A DNA stretch of 54,713 bases from Rubrivivax sp. (GCA_021298085.1 JAJTDE010000038.1:1-54713), one strand, 5' to 3'. Counted from the first letter of the stretch, positions 17,728 to 30,640 are shown. Numbers and translations: made by a program. The notes: generated by a model from the sequence alone, not told the origin.

Positions 17728-20700
17728 ATGCGCCTGAACCAGATCAAGCTTGCGGGCTTCAAGAGCTTCGCCGAGCCGACAACCTTCCAGCTCCCGGGCC
17801 AGCGTGTGGGCGTGGTCGGCCCCAATGGCTGTGGCAAGTCCAACATCATGGACGCCGTGCGCTGGGTGCTGGGCGAAAGCAAGGCCAGCGAGCTGCGCGG
17901 TGAGTCCATGCAGGACGTCATCTTCAACGGCTCCGGCAACCGCAAGCCCGCCAGCCGCGCCAGCGTGGAGCTGGTGTTCGACAACGCCGACGCCCGTGCC
18001 GGCGGCCAGTGGAACACCTTCAGCGAGATTGCCGTCAAGCGTGTGCTGACACGCGACGGCACCAGCAGCTACTACATCAACAACCAGCCGGTGCGCCGGC
18101 GTGACGTGCAGGACGTCTTCCTGGGCACCGGCCTGGGCCCACGGGCCTACGCCATCATCGGCCAGGGCACCATCAGCCGCATCATCGAATCCCGTCCGGA
18201 AGAGCTGCGCCTGTTCCTGGAAGAAGCCGCCGGTGTCTCCAAGTACAAGGAACGCCGCCGCGAGACCGAGAACCGCCTGAAGGACACCCGCGAGAACATG
18301 ACGCGGGTCGAGGACATCCTGCGCGAGCTGGGCAGCAACCTGGAAAAGCTGGAAAAGCAGGCTGAGGTGGCGCAGCGCTACCGCGGGCTGCAGGAACAGG
18401 GCACCCTGAAGCTGCACCAGCTGTGGTTCCTGAAACACCGGGACGCTGCCACCGAACAGGAGCGGGTGCAGCGCGCCGTGGCCGAGGCCGTGAACGGCCT
18501 GGAAGCCCGCCTGGCCGAGCTGCGCCACGTGGAAGCCGAGATCGAGACCGTGCGCCAGGCCCACTACGCCGCCGCCGACAGGCTGCAGCTGTCGCAGGGC
18601 TCGCTGGCCGAGGCTTCGCTGGAGGTGAGCCGCCTGGAAGAACGCATCCGCTACGTGGTGGAAGGCCGCCAGCGGGTGCAGCAGCGTTTGTCGGAACTTC
18701 AGGCGCAGAACACCCAGTGGGCACAGCGCGAGGAAGACGCCCGGGCCGAACTGGACAGCATCGCCGAGCAGATCGCCGCGGCCGAGGAACAGAGCGAGCT
18801 GCTGGCCGCCCAGGCCGAAGACCACAGCCAGCAGTTTCCAGACCATGAAGACGCCGTGCGGGCCGCGCAGGGCCGCAGCAACGAGCAGCGCAACCTCGTC
18901 GTGCAGGTGCAGCAGCAGATCCAGGTGCTGGCCGCCGAAAGCCGAAGCATTGAGGAGCAGAGCCGCCAGCTCAACCAGCGCCGTGAGCGCCTGACGGGTG
19001 AGCGCAAGAACCTGGCGGCCCCTGACCTTCAGCGCCTGGATGAGCTGCGGGCCCAATCTGAAGCTGCCGAAGAAGCCCAAGGCCTGGCCGATGCGGTGCT
19101 GGCCGAACTGTCAGAGACGGTGCCGGGACTGGACGAGCAGCGCCGTGCCCAGCAGACCCGCGTCAACCAGGAAGCAGGCCGGCAGTCTGACATCGCGGCG
19201 CGCCTGGAGGCGCTGAAAGCCCTGCAGGAAAAGGTGCAGACCGAAGGCAAGCTCAAGCCCTGGTTGGCCAAGCACGGGCTGGACGGCTTGCCGGGCCTGT
19301 GGAAGAAGGTCCACATCGAAGCCGGCTGGGAAACCGCGCTGGAAGCGGCGCTGCGCGAACGCCTGAATGCCCTGGAAGTCGGGCGTCTGGACACCGTGCG
19401 CGCCTTCGCCGCCGACGCCCCGCCGGCCCGGCTCGCGTTCTACACCCCGCCCGCGGCGACTGCCCCTGACACCCACCGCAGCTTGCCCCGGCTGTCCGAT
19501 CAATTGCGCCTGGGCGACGCCAGCCTCCGCGCCTTGCTGGTGGATTGGCTGGAAGGCGTCTATACCGCCACCTCACTGGACGATGCGCTGGCCAAGCGCA
19601 GCACGCTGTCCCACGGCGAAGTCATCATGACCCGCGAAGGCCACTCGGTGTCGGCCTTTGCCGTGAGCTTCTACGCCCCGGACAGCGAACAGGCCGGCAT
19701 GCTGGCCCGTGCGCAGGAAATCGAGAACCTGGAGCGCCAGCTGCGCGCCCAGAGCCTGATGGCCGACGACGCCCGTGCCCAGCTGGTGCGCCTGGAAGCC
19801 GCCTACACCGAGGCCAGCCTGCGGCTGACCAGCGCTCGCCGCGAGGCCACTGAACGCCAGACCCGCGCCCACAGCCTGCAGGTGGAGTGGCTGCGCCTGT
19901 CGCAGCAGGCCGAAGCGGCGCAGAACCGCCGCAGCCAGCTGGACGACGAGCTGGGCGAAGTGGACGCCCAGCTGGGTGAGCTGCAGGAGCGCCGTGCCAC
20001 GGGCGAAGCCCGGTTTGAAGAGCTGGACATGCAGCTGGCCACCACCCAGGAGCGGCATGCCGAGCTGGACGACGCCGTGATCGCCGCCGAACGCCGCCTG
20101 GCGGCGGCACGCGAGCAGCTGCGCACCCTCGAGCGCCAGAGCCAGGAAGCCCAGTACCAGGCGCGGGCGCTGGCCGCACGCCGCGGCGAGCTGCAGCGCA
20201 GCATCGAGACCGCCCAGCAGCAACTGCAGTCCAACACCCAGACGGGTCAACAGCTGGAACTCGAGCTCGGCAACCTGAACGACACCGCCGCCAGCGCCGG
20301 CCTGCAGACCGCACTGGCGCTGAAGATGGAGCGCGAGCAGGCGCTGGGCGCGGTGCGCAGCGAATACGACGACCTCACCGCCAAGCTGCGCCGCGGCGAA
20401 GACCAGCGCACCGCTGCGCAGGTTGACCTCGACGCCCTGGCCCAGAGCATTGAAGCCGGTGCCGTGAAGCTGTGGGGCCTGCAGGGCGAGATCGACCGCA
20501 TCCAGCGCGAAGTGGCTTCGCTGGGCGCCGTGAACCTGGCGGCACTCGACGAGCTCAGCGAATCGCGCGAACGCAAGACCTTCCTCGACGCGCAGCACGC
20601 TGACCTCACCGACGCCATCAACACGCTGGAAGACGCCATCCACAAGATCGACCTGGAAACCCGCGACTTGCTCGGCCAGACCTTCAACCAGGTCAACGAA

Positions 20701-21141
20701 CACTTCGGCCAGATGTTCCCCAGCCTGTTTGGCGGCGGCGCGGCCAAGCTGGTGATGACGGGCGAGGAGATCCTGGACGCCGGGGTGCAGGTGATGGCCC
20801 AACCGCCGGGCAAGAAGAACAGCACCATCCACCTGCTGTCGGGTGGCGAGAAGGCCTTGACGGCCATCGCGCTGGTGTTTGCCATCTTCCTGCTGAACCC
20901 CGCGCCGTTCTGCCTGCTGGACGAGGTGGACGCGCCGCTGGACGACGCCAACACCGAGCGCTATGCCAAGCTGGTGGCGCAGATGTCGAACAAGGGCACG
21001 CAGTTTCTGTTCATCAGCCACAACAAGATCGCCATGGAGATGGCCGAACAGCTCATCGGCGTGACCATGCAGGAGCAGGGCGTGAGCCGCGTCGTGGCGG
21101 TGGACATGGAGTCAGCGCTGTCCATGGCCGAAACGGGTTGA
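17728..21141 (+). CDS. smc: Chromosome segregation ATPase Smc
   Basis: Structural maintenance of chromosomes protein, 1137 residues, the core of the bacterial condensin that organises and separates newly replicated chromosomes. It starts MRLNQIKLAGFKSF, with Walker A GPNGCGKSN at 31-39 and the RGESMQDVIFNG block. Long coiled coils flank a hinge domain at about 510-660. The C-terminal head has the ABC signature LSGGEKALTA (1037) and Walker B FCLLDEVDAPLDD. The length is normal. It is followed 35 nt later by zipA and then ligA, a gene order common in betaproteobacteria. scpA and scpB are not in the window. Confidence 0.97.
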   Translation: MRLNQIKLAGFKSFAEPTTFQLPGQRVGVVGPNGCGKSNIMDAVRWVLGESKASELRGESMQDVIFNGSGNRKPASRASVELVFDNADARAGGQWNTFSEIAVKRVLTRDGTSSYYINNQPVRRRDVQDVFLGTGLGPRAYAIIGQGTISRIIESRPEELRLFLEEAAGVSKYKERRRETENRLKDTRENMTRVEDILRELGSNLEKLEKQAEVAQRYRGLQEQGTLKLHQLWFLKHRDAATEQERVQRAVAEAVNGLEARLAELRHVEAEIETVRQAHYAAADRLQLSQGSLAEASLEVSRLEERIRYVVEGRQRVQQRLSELQAQNTQWAQREEDARAELDSIAEQIAAAEEQSELLAAQAEDHSQQFPDHEDAVRAAQGRSNEQRNLVVQVQQQIQVLAAESRSIEEQSRQLNQRRERLTGERKNLAAPDLQRLDELRAQSEAAEEAQGLADAVLAELSETVPGLDEQRRAQQTRVNQEAGRQSDIAARLEALKALQEKVQTEGKLKPWLAKHGLDGLPGLWKKVHIEAGWETALEAALRERLNALEVGRLDTVRAFAADAPPARLAFYTPPAATAPDTHRSLPRLSDQLRLGDASLRALLVDWLEGVYTATSLDDALAKRSTLSHGEVIMTREGHSVSAFAVSFYAPDSEQAGMLARAQEIENLERQLRAQSLMADDARAQLVRLEAAYTEASLRLTSARREATERQTRAHSLQVEWLRLSQQAEAAQNRRSQLDDELGEVDAQLGELQERRATGEARFEELDMQLATTQERHAELDDAVIAAERRLAAAREQLRTLERQSQEAQYQARALAARRGELQRSIETAQQQLQSNTQTGQQLELELGNLNDTAASAGLQTALALKMEREQALGAVRSEYDDLTAKLRRGEDQRTAAQVDLDALAQSIEAGAVKLWGLQGEIDRIQREVASLGAVNLAALDELSESRERKTFLDAQHADLTDAINTLEDAIHKIDLETRDLLGQTFNQVNEHFGQMFPSLFGGGAAKLVMTGEEILDAGVQVMAQPPGKKNSTIHLLSGGEKALTAIALVFAIFLLNPAPFCLLDEVDAPLDDANTERYAKLVAQMSNKGTQFLFISHNKIAMEMAEQLIGVTMQEQGVSRVVAVDMESALSMAETG

Positions 21142-21176
21142 GCCCGTGCCCTTGGTGCGGGGGGTAGCATAGCGCC

Positions 21177-22250
21177 ATGAGTTTGACTGTTTCGCTGGCC
21201 CTGCTGGGCGCTGCGCTGTTTGTGGCGCTGGCGGCCCACCTGTGGTGGAAGACCCGCCACGTGTCACCCTTGTACCGGCCCTTTGCCGACACCGTGGCCC
21301 GCCACGGCCCTGAACACCGGGTGGAGCCCACCCTGGGCGACGGCGCCGACGACGCCGCCGGTGCCAAACCCGGCGCCGAGGGCGCTGGCCATGACGCCGC
21401 CGGCAACCTCGGCCTGCCACGTTCGCGCAAGCCGCCGCCGCTGGATGCCTTGATTGACGCGCTGGCCACCATCCGCGTGGAGGGCCCTGTCAGTGGCGAG
21501 ATGGCACTGGCCCACATGCCCACCAGCCGTCGCGCCGGGACCAAGCCCATGATGATCGAGGGGCTCGACACCGACACCGGCGTGTGGCACCTGCCCGAAC
21601 ACGGCCGCCGCTACCGCGAGTTCCAGGCCGGTGTGCAGCTGGCCAACCGCAGTGGCGCGCTCAACGAGATCGAGTTCAGCGAGTTTGTGCACAAGGTGCA
21701 GGCCTTTGCCGAAGGTGTGGGTGGCATGCCCGATACCCCCGACATGCTGGAAGTGGTGGCCCGCGCGCGCGAACTCGACAGCTTTGCGTCCAGTGCCGAC
21801 GCCCAGCTGAGCCTGCTGCTGCGCGCCAATGGGCCGGCCTGGAGCGTGCCCTACCTGCAGCAGGCCGCCGCGCGCCACGGCTTTGTGCCGGGCGCCTTGC
21901 CGGGGCGTCTGGTGCTGCCCGGCGCCCACGAGGGCGACCCCCCCCTGCTGGTGCTCAGCTTCGACCCGCAGACGGCGCTGGCCGAAGACCCCTCCGCCGC
22001 CGTCTCGCAGGTGAGCCTGCAGCTGGATGTGGCCCAGACACCCGAGAGCAGCGAGCCCTTCCCGGCCTGGCACCGCACCGCCACGGCCCTGTGCGACGAG
22101 ATGGGCGCCACGGCGGTGGACGAGCAGGGTGTGCCGATCACACTGCAGGCCTTTGATGGCATCGGGCGGGAACTGAACCAGCTCTACCGGCGCCTGGAAA
22201 GCCGCGATCTGGCGGCGGGGTCGGTGGCGGCGCGGCGCTTGTTCAGCTGA
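21177..22250 (+). CDS. zipA: Cell division protein ZipA homologue
   Basis: Inner-membrane division protein of 357 residues that tethers FtsZ to the membrane. It has one N-terminal membrane helix (about 4-22), a charged and alanine/glycine-rich linker, and a C-terminal FtsZ-binding domain of about 250 residues including YREFQAGVQLANRSGALNEI and VPYLQQAAARHGFVPGALPG. Sequence conservation in ZipA is low, so position between smc and ligA is important support. It ends convergently, 46 nt from the GNAT gene on the other strand. Confidence 0.88.
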   Translation: MSLTVSLALLGAALFVALAAHLWWKTRHVSPLYRPFADTVARHGPEHRVEPTLGDGADDAAGAKPGAEGAGHDAAGNLGLPRSRKPPPLDALIDALATIRVEGPVSGEMALAHMPTSRRAGTKPMMIEGLDTDTGVWHLPEHGRRYREFQAGVQLANRSGALNEIEFSEFVHKVQAFAEGVGGMPDTPDMLEVVARARELDSFASSADAQLSLLLRANGPAWSVPYLQQAAARHGFVPGALPGRLVLPGAHEGDPPLLVLSFDPQTALAEDPSAAVSQVSLQLDVAQTPESSEPFPAWHRTATALCDEMGATAVDEQGVPITLQAFDGIGRELNQLYRRLESRDLAAGSVAARRLFS

Positions 22251-22296
22251 GGCGGCGCGCGGACCTTGGCCTGACCCAGGACGCGGCCGGGCCGTG

Positions 22297-24974
<2,678 letters not shown>

Positions 24975-25019
24975 GGTCAGGCCTGACCGGGCGGCCGCGG
25001 CCCCGAGGCGCGGCCCGCC
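24975..25019. terminator. Palindrome and GC-rich hairpin after ligA
   Basis: Directly after the ligA stop lies a perfect 14-base palindrome (ggtcaggcctgacc), then a 10-bp GC-rich hairpin (24990-24999 with 25009-25019, one bulged base). It sits between convergent ligA and an EamA transporter gene and has no T-run, so it could slow or end transcription from both sides without being a classic intrinsic terminator. Confidence 0.35.
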
Positions 25020-25038
25020 ATCCCTGAGCCTCAGCCCC

Positions 25039-25956
25039 TCAGTCGCTGCGGGGTGCCGCGGCAGCCGGCGCCCGCGGCGCCTGCGGTGCCCCCAGCGCCA
25101 GCCACAGCCCGCCCACGCAGCAGGCCATCGCCCCCCATTGCAGCGGCCCCAGGGGTTCGCCGTGCACCCACGCCCCGGAGACCATGGCCACAATGGGCAC
25201 GGCAATCGACGACAAGCCGGCCACCTGTGCCGGGAGCAGCCCGACGATGGCAAACCATGCGGCGTTGCCGATGCACATGGGCACCAGCGCGATGTAGCCG
25301 ATGACGGCGATGCTCGTCCAGCTGGGCCAGAACCAGTGGCCCTGGCCGAGCACCAGCGCCACCAGCGCGGTGGGCACAGCCGCCCCCAGCAGCTGCCAGC
25401 CGGTGGTGACGATGGCCGGGCTGTTGATGGGCTGGCGCTTGATGATCAGCGTGCCAATGGCCCAGCCCAGGCCGGCCAGCAGGCCCAGCATGAAGCCCAG
25501 CGGCGCCTTGGCATAGGCATCCATGCCGTCCCACATCAGCAGCGCCACGGCGCCGCCCCCCAGCGCGATGGCCAGCAGGGTGCGCCCGGTCATGCGTTGG
25601 CCCAGCACGGCCCAGCTCACCAGAGCCAGCCACAGCGGCATCGTGAAGCCCAGGATGGCAGCCTGCCCTGACGGGATCAGGATGGCGGCATAGGTGCTGG
25701 CGATGTTCCAGATCAGCAGGTAGCACAGCGTGGCGGCGGCCAGCGTGCCCCAGTGGCGGCGGTCCACGGCCAGGGGGTAGCCCTTGAGCCGGGCCACCAG
25801 CAACAGTGTGGGGCCGGCGATCATCAGGGCCACGGCGCGAAACGTCCACACCGACACTTCCCGCGTGGCCAGCGGGAACAGAGGCCAGTTGGTGCCCCAG
25901 ACCAGGGTCAGCACCACCAGCAGCAGCAGGGCACGGGGTGGAACGGCAGCGTTCAT
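25039..25956 (-). CDS. EamA/DMT-family transporter
   Basis: Drug/metabolite transporter superfamily protein of 305 residues with about ten hydrophobic segments and the two internal EamA repeats; the first starts LVWGTNWPLFPLATREVS and the second begins near MLGLLAGLGWAIGTLIIKR. The ATG at 25956 overlaps the stop of the upstream permease gene (ATGA), so the two are co-translated. Family members export amino acids, metabolites or drugs; the substrate cannot be told here. The C-terminus is alanine/proline-rich. Confidence 0.87.
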   Translation of the reverse strand: MNAAVPPRALLLLVVLTLVWGTNWPLFPLATREVSVWTFRAVALMIAGPTLLLVARLKGYPLAVDRRHWGTLAAATLCYLLIWNIASTYAAILIPSGQAAILGFTMPLWLALVSWAVLGQRMTGRTLLAIALGGGAVALLMWDGMDAYAKAPLGFMLGLLAGLGWAIGTLIIKRQPINSPAIVTTGWQLLGAAVPTALVALVLGQGHWFWPSWTSIAVIGYIALVPMCIGNAAWFAIVGLLPAQVAGLSSIAVPIVAMVSGAWVHGEPLGPLQWGAMACCVGGLWLALGAPQAPRAPAAAAPRSD

Positions 25957-27248
25957 CGGTGTGCAACTCCCACGTTCAGCAGGTGTGTCAGCCACAGCAC
26001 CGCCAGCGACAGCAGCGTCACCGGGACGCCGATCCGGGCGTGGTGTCGCCAATCCAGCCGGATGCCTTCTCGGGCGGCCAGATCAGCCACGATGAGGTTG
26101 GCGATGCTGCCCACCAGCAGCAGGTTGCCCGCAAAGGTGCTGGCCAGGGCCAGCAGCACGCCGGTGTCGTGACCGGCACCTTGCAGGTGGGGCAACAGCA
26201 GCATCACCGCCGGTACGTTGGAGACCAGGTTGGACAGCAGCGCACCCAGCACCAGCAGGGTGCCTGGTTGCTGCAGGCTGATGCCCTGTGCGGCCAGCCA
26301 TGCCACGGCCTCACCCGTCAGGCCGGTGGCCTGCACGGCGCGGTTCACCACGAACAGGCCTGCAAACAGCACCAGCAGCGGCCAGTCGATGGAGCCCATC
26401 ACCTCGGCCGAGTGCAGGCGCCGGCTGAGCAGCAGCACACCGGCACCCACCAGCGCCACCATCTCCCGGGGAAGGTCGGTGGCGAGGAAAAAGCCCATCA
26501 CGGTGACGGCCACCAGGAGGCCCTTGAGCGTCTGCGGACGGTCCAGCGCAGGGGCGGGTGCTTCATCGGCATGGATGGCCATGGCTGCGGAGGCCAGGCT
26601 GCGCCGCTGCGCCCAGGCCACCCAGCCCCAGGCCAGCAGCAGTGACAAGGCCACTGGCAACGCGGCCGACACCAGGTAGCGGCCAAAGCCCAGCGCCATC
26701 ACCGAGCCGATCAGCATGTTCTGCGGGTTGCCGATCAGTGTCGCGGCCGAGCCGATGTTGGCGGCACAGGCCAGGCCCACCAGCGGCGGGACGGGGTTCA
26801 TCCGACGCTGCAGACACAGCCTGGCCACCCACGGTGTCATGGCCAGGCAGACCACGTCGTTGGAGAAGACGGCCGACAGCAGCGCCGCCGTCAGCATCAG
26901 CGCCGCCAACAGGGCGGATTCCGAGCACTGCAGCTGCACCAGCCGGTGCGTGACGGCGGCATAGAAGCCGGCCAGGCGCAGCTGGGCCGAGATCACCATG
27001 AAGGCGAGCAGCAGCGCCATCGTGGGCAGGTCCACTGCACGGGTGGCGTCTTCCAGGCTCATGCCGGTGATCGCCAGCATCGCGATGCCGCCCAGCAAGG
27101 CCACGCCACTGCGGTCCAGCTTGACCCGTGGCAGGCCGCCCAGAAACATGCCCAGGTACACCACGGCAAACACCAGCCACACCAGCCAGAGCTCGCCCGC
27201 GGAAGACGGGGGCGAAGTGTCGAGTGGCAGGGTGGAGGGCGGGGTCAT
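25953..27248 (-). CDS. ArsB/SLC13-type anion permease (ion transporter superfamily)
   Basis: Integral membrane protein of 431 residues with about eleven hydrophobic segments. Typical ion-transporter-superfamily motifs are present in both repeats: FSNDVVCLAMTPWVARL and NIGSAATLIGNPQNMLIGS in the first, NLVSNVPAVMLLLPHL and GNLLLVGSIANLIVADLAA in the second. This places it with ArsB, NhaD and SLC13-like permeases. No ars genes lie nearby, so arsenite is not indicated; a dicarboxylate, sulfate or sodium substrate is equally possible. The ATG at 27248 is chosen because the frame upstream overlaps the def promoter region and has no membrane character. It is coupled to the EamA gene by a 4-nt overlap. 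Confidence 0.85.
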   Translation of the reverse strand: MTPPSTLPLDTSPPSSAGELWLVWLVFAVVYLGMFLGGLPRVKLDRSGVALLGGIAMLAITGMSLEDATRAVDLPTMALLLAFMVISAQLRLAGFYAAVTHRLVQLQCSESALLAALMLTAALLSAVFSNDVVCLAMTPWVARLCLQRRMNPVPPLVGLACAANIGSAATLIGNPQNMLIGSVMALGFGRYLVSAALPVALSLLLAWGWVAWAQRRSLASAAMAIHADEAPAPALDRPQTLKGLLVAVTVMGFFLATDLPREMVALVGAGVLLLSRRLHSAEVMGSIDWPLLVLFAGLFVVNRAVQATGLTGEAVAWLAAQGISLQQPGTLLVLGALLSNLVSNVPAVMLLLPHLQGAGHDTGVLLALASTFAGNLLLVGSIANLIVADLAAREGIRLDWRHHARIGVPVTLLSLAVLWLTHLLNVGVAHR

Positions 27249-27420
27249 CGGCGAGACGGCAGCGCAGGGATCATAGGCGGCGCAGCCGGCAAGTCCGCTG
27301 GGCGGCAGGCGGCGCGCCACAATGCAGGGCAGGTGATCCCTCCCAGGTGGGCTGGGCGAGGCGGCCTTCCTGGCCGCCCCGACAACAGGTTTGACGCAAG
27401 GCTTGACACAGGAGTTGACC

Positions 27421-27969
27421 ATGGCCATCCACCCCATCCTGAAAATGGGCGACCCCCGACTGCTGCGCGTGGCAGAGCCCGTCACGGCGTTTGGCACCCC
27501 GGAACTGCGGCAGCTGGTGCAGGACATGTTCGACACCATGCACGCCGCGCAGGGGGCGGGCCTGGCGGCGCCGCAGATCGGCGTCAACCTGCAGCTGGTG
27601 ATCTTCGGCTTTCAGCGCAACGCGCGCTACCCGCAGGCCGAGCCGGTGCCGCCGACGGTGTTGATCAACCCCCAGATCACCGTGCTGGACGACCTCGCCA
27701 ACCCGGGCCTGGAAGAGGGCTGGGAAGGCTGCCTGTCGGTGCCCGGTCTGCGCGGCAAGGTGCCCCGCCACCGCGCCATCCACTACCGTGGGTGGGACGC
27801 CGAGGGCCAGCCGTTTGAGCGCGAAGCGCGTGATTTCCACGCCCGCGTCGTGCAGCACGAGTGTGACCACCTGATCGGCCGCCTCTACCCCACGCGCATG
27901 ACCGACATGACGCAGTTCGGCTTCACCAGCGTGCTGTTCCCTGACATGGACGTGGCCGAGGACGACTGA
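27421..27969 (+). CDS. def: Peptide deformylase
   Basis: Removes the N-formyl group from nascent proteins; metal enzyme of 182 residues. All three family motifs are present: [10 protein letters not shown] (45-54), EGCLSVPG (102-109, metal ligand Cys104) and QHECDHLIG (145-153, ligands His146 and His150, catalytic Glu147). The ATG at 27421 has AGGAG 7 nt upstream. An extended C-terminal tail ([17 protein letters not shown]) is typical of the longer betaproteobacterial second copies. No fmt gene is adjacent, unlike the standard def-fmt pair, so this may be one of two deformylases in the genome. Confidence 0.95.
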   Translation: MAIHPILKMGDPRLLRVAEPVTAFGTPELRQLVQDMFDTMHAAQGAGLAAPQIGVNLQLVIFGFQRNARYPQAEPVPPTVLINPQITVLDDLANPGLEEGWEGCLSVPGLRGKVPRHRAIHYRGWDAEGQPFEREARDFHARVVQHECDHLIGRLYPTRMTDMTQFGFTSVLFPDMDVAEDD

Positions 27970-28030
27970 CGCGCGCGCCACCGGTGCTGCGCCAAGGCCT
28001 GCGGCTGCGCCAAGGCGACCCGCGGCCCAC

Positions 28031-28060
28031 CCCCGGGCTTCCGGGGCTTCGGGTTTCTTT
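28031..28060 (+). terminator. Possible intrinsic terminator after def
   Basis: A 6-bp perfect stem ccccgg/ccggggg-type (ccccgggcttccgggg) is followed by cttcgggtttcttt, a T-rich run on the plus strand. It lies about 60 bases after the def stop and about 95 before the next gene. The offset between stem and T-run lowers confidence. Confidence 0.45.
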
Positions 28061-28153
28061 ACATGGCGGCCTGTACACGGCCCACCAGGGGTGTGCGTTG
28101 TGCTGACACGAGCCGGGCCCGCCGAGGTTCGCTCCCACCCCACCGGAGTGCCG

Positions 28154-29806
28154 ATGACTGCCATGGCCCATGACCCTGAGCCCCAGCCCCTTGCGCCTGG
28201 ACACCGCCTGACCTGGTTGAGCTTGCTGACTCTGCTGCCGCTGCTGGCCTGGGCACTGGCCTTCCCGGCGTTGGCGTCGCCGCGCTCGTCGGAGGTTGAT
28301 CTTCCCGGGCGCGTTGGCCGTGTGGCCGATGTGCAGGGGCGCGCCTGGTTTTTCGACGAGGAGACCCGCCGCTGGAGCGATGCGCAGCGCAACCGCAGCA
28401 TCACCGAAGGTGACCGCTTTTCCACCGACAGCGCCGGGCGCCTGCAACTGGCCGTCGGTTCCACCGAGCTGCGGCTGGGCCAGGACACCGAGATCAGCTT
28501 CGACCGGCTCGACGACGACCGTGTGCGGGTCTTCCTGCACCGTGGTTCGCTGGCCCTGCGGCTGCGCAGCCGCGAGCAGGTGCGCGAATGGGACGTGCGC
28601 ACCGTCCATGGCCGATTCCGGCCAGAACGCACCGGCCACTACCGGATTGACCGCGACGATGCCCGCAGCGTGGCCACCGCCTGGCGCGGCAGCCTGTCCG
28701 TCGACACCGACGATTCGCGCCCCTGGGTGGTGGAAGCCGGCCGCAGCGTCGAGCTGATGCGCGAAGGCCGCGATGGCCAGGCCGTGACCTGGGGTGGCGT
28801 GGCGAAGGACGCGTTTTCCGATTGGGTGGCTCGCGACGAAGACCGCGACGACCGCCTGGCGTCGGAGCGCTGGATCTCGCCGGAGATGACCGGCGCTGAC
28901 GAGCTGGAGCGGCACGGCCGCTGGGACCGCCATCCGGAATACGGGATGGTGTGGTCGCCGCTGCGCGTTGCGGTGGATTGGTCGCCCTTCCGCCATGGTC
29001 GCTGGACCTGGCATGTGCGCTGGGGCTGGACGTGGGTGGACGACGCCCCGTGGGGTTTTGCCACCTCCCACTACGGGCGCTGGTCACAGTGGGGTGGCCG
29101 CTGGGTGTGGGTGCCGGGTTCCTACGTGGCCCGCCCTGCCTACGCGCCGGCAGTGGTGTCGTGGGTGGGTGGCGTGACGCCCGGTGTATCGGTGTCGGTG
29201 GGTGTTGGGCCCTCCGTTGGCTGGCGGCCGCTTGCCCCGCGCGATGCCTACGTGCCACCCTTCAGGCACGCACCGCGCTACGTGGAGCGGGTGAACCAGC
29301 CCCACCGCTGGCCTGGCGTGCCGGCGCAGGTGCCCACCGGGCCGGTGATGTATGGCACCGGTGGTACGCCACAGGGTGTGAGCACTGCACCCTCGGCGGT
29401 GACGGTGTCGCGCCCTCCGGTGGAGGTGCCGGTGCAGCGTGAGCCGCGTGAGCCCCGGGTGGTCGGCGTGGTGGGGGGTGACCGCGTGGTGTCGATGCCG
29501 GCGCTGCCGCAGCAACCTGTCTACGCCCCTGCGCCGCAGCCCGTGCAGTCGCCAGTTCAACCGTCAGCCCCTGGCCAGCCTCTGGCGCAGCCCCAACCCG
29601 CCAGTCCCAAAGTCTCGCCGCGCGCCGAACCACCTGCACCCAAGATGCACCGGGGTGACGTCGGCCAGGACGCAGGGCGGCCTGGCGGGCGAGAGGTGGG
29701 CCTGGCGGCCGCCCGCGAGGCCCCGCGTGAACCCGCCAAGGAAGCGGTTCGCCCGGCCCGCGAGCCTTCACGCGAAGGCCTGCGGGAGCGCCAGGAACGC
29801 CAGTAG
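28154..29806 (+). CDS. Exported FecR/DUF6600-like tryptophan-rich protein
   Basis: Predicted exported protein of 550 residues. The start at 28154 has GGAG 5 nt upstream. An N-terminal hydrophobic segment (about 20-40) ends near PALASP, then comes a FecR-like beta region (VADVQGRAWFFDE, ITEGDRFSTDSAGRLQLAVG, RVFLHRGSLALRLRS). A tryptophan-rich part follows (HGRWTWHVRWGWTWVDDAPW, GRWSQWGGRWVWVPG), as in DUF6600 proteins. The last 170 residues are rich in Pro, Gln, Arg and Glu and look disordered. No sigma factor or receptor gene adjoins it, so a classical FecR signalling role is unlikely; the function is unknown. Confidence 0.83.
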   Translation: MTAMAHDPEPQPLAPGHRLTWLSLLTLLPLLAWALAFPALASPRSSEVDLPGRVGRVADVQGRAWFFDEETRRWSDAQRNRSITEGDRFSTDSAGRLQLAVGSTELRLGQDTEISFDRLDDDRVRVFLHRGSLALRLRSREQVREWDVRTVHGRFRPERTGHYRIDRDDARSVATAWRGSLSVDTDDSRPWVVEAGRSVELMREGRDGQAVTWGGVAKDAFSDWVARDEDRDDRLASERWISPEMTGADELERHGRWDRHPEYGMVWSPLRVAVDWSPFRHGRWTWHVRWGWTWVDDAPWGFATSHYGRWSQWGGRWVWVPGSYVARPAYAPAVVSWVGGVTPGVSVSVGVGPSVGWRPLAPRDAYVPPFRHAPRYVERVNQPHRWPGVPAQVPTGPVMYGTGGTPQGVSTAPSAVTVSRPPVEVPVQREPREPRVVGVVGGDRVVSMPALPQQPVYAPAPQPVQSPVQPSAPGQPLAQPQPASPKVSPRAEPPAPKMHRGDVGQDAGRPGGREVGLAAAREAPREPAKEAVRPAREPSREGLRERQERQ

Positions 29807-29860
29807 GCAGCGCGGCTTCCAGCGGTCTGCCCGGGCAACATGGCCTGGGCGACGTGTCCG

Positions 29861-29890
29861 GCTGGGCGAACTGGCTGGGCCTCGCCCGGC
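29861..29890. terminator. Hairpin between convergent genes
   Basis: A 9-bp stem with one G-T pair (gctgggcga with tcgcccggc) and a 12-base loop lies between the DUF6600-type gene and the tesA stop. It has no T-run. It may separate the two convergent transcripts; support is weak. Confidence 0.3.
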
Positions 29891-29895
29891 CGGGG

Positions 29896-30640
29896 TCAGC
29901 GTGCTGAACCGGCTCTGGTCAGCAGCGGGCGCAGCGCCGGCCAGACGTTGTCCAGCATCCGGGGCTGGGCCGCAGCCACCGGGTGGATGCGGTCGGGCTG
30001 AAAGTTGCTTTCAGCGCCGGGCACGTCGGCCACGCCCGCCAGGAAGAACGGCACCAGCGCGGTACCTTCGGCCTTGGCCACCTCGGCAAACAACTGCGCA
30101 AACTGCTGCCCATACTGGCGCCCGTAGTTGGGTGGCATCTGCATGCCGGCAATCAGCACCCGTGCCCCGGCGGCCTTGGCGGCCTGGGTCATCGCCAGCA
30201 GGTTGTCCCGGGTGGCGTTCAGCGGCAGCCCGCGCAGCGCGTCGTTGCCCCCCAGCTCAATGACGACCACCGCCGGCTTTTCGCGCTGAAGCAGCGCCGG
30301 CAGGCGTGAACGGCCGCCCGAGGTGGTGTCGCCGCTGATGCTGGCATTGACCACCCGCCAGGCCAGCTTCTCGGCGGCCAGCCGGCGTTCGAGCAAGGCC
30401 ACCCAGCCGCTGCCGCGGGCAATGCCATATTCGGCCGAGAGGCTGTCGCCCACGACCAGGATGGCGGGTGCCTTGGCGGCTGTCGGCGTGGGTATCGGTG
30501 CAGATTTGGGCGCCGCAGCAGGCGCCGTTGCCTGGGCCAGCGCTGGCCCTGCCCCCACGGCGGATAGGGCCAAGGCGCTACAGTGGCGCAGCCATTGCCG
30601 CCGCGCCGCCGCCCGGCCCCCGAGTTCAACCCTGCACTTC

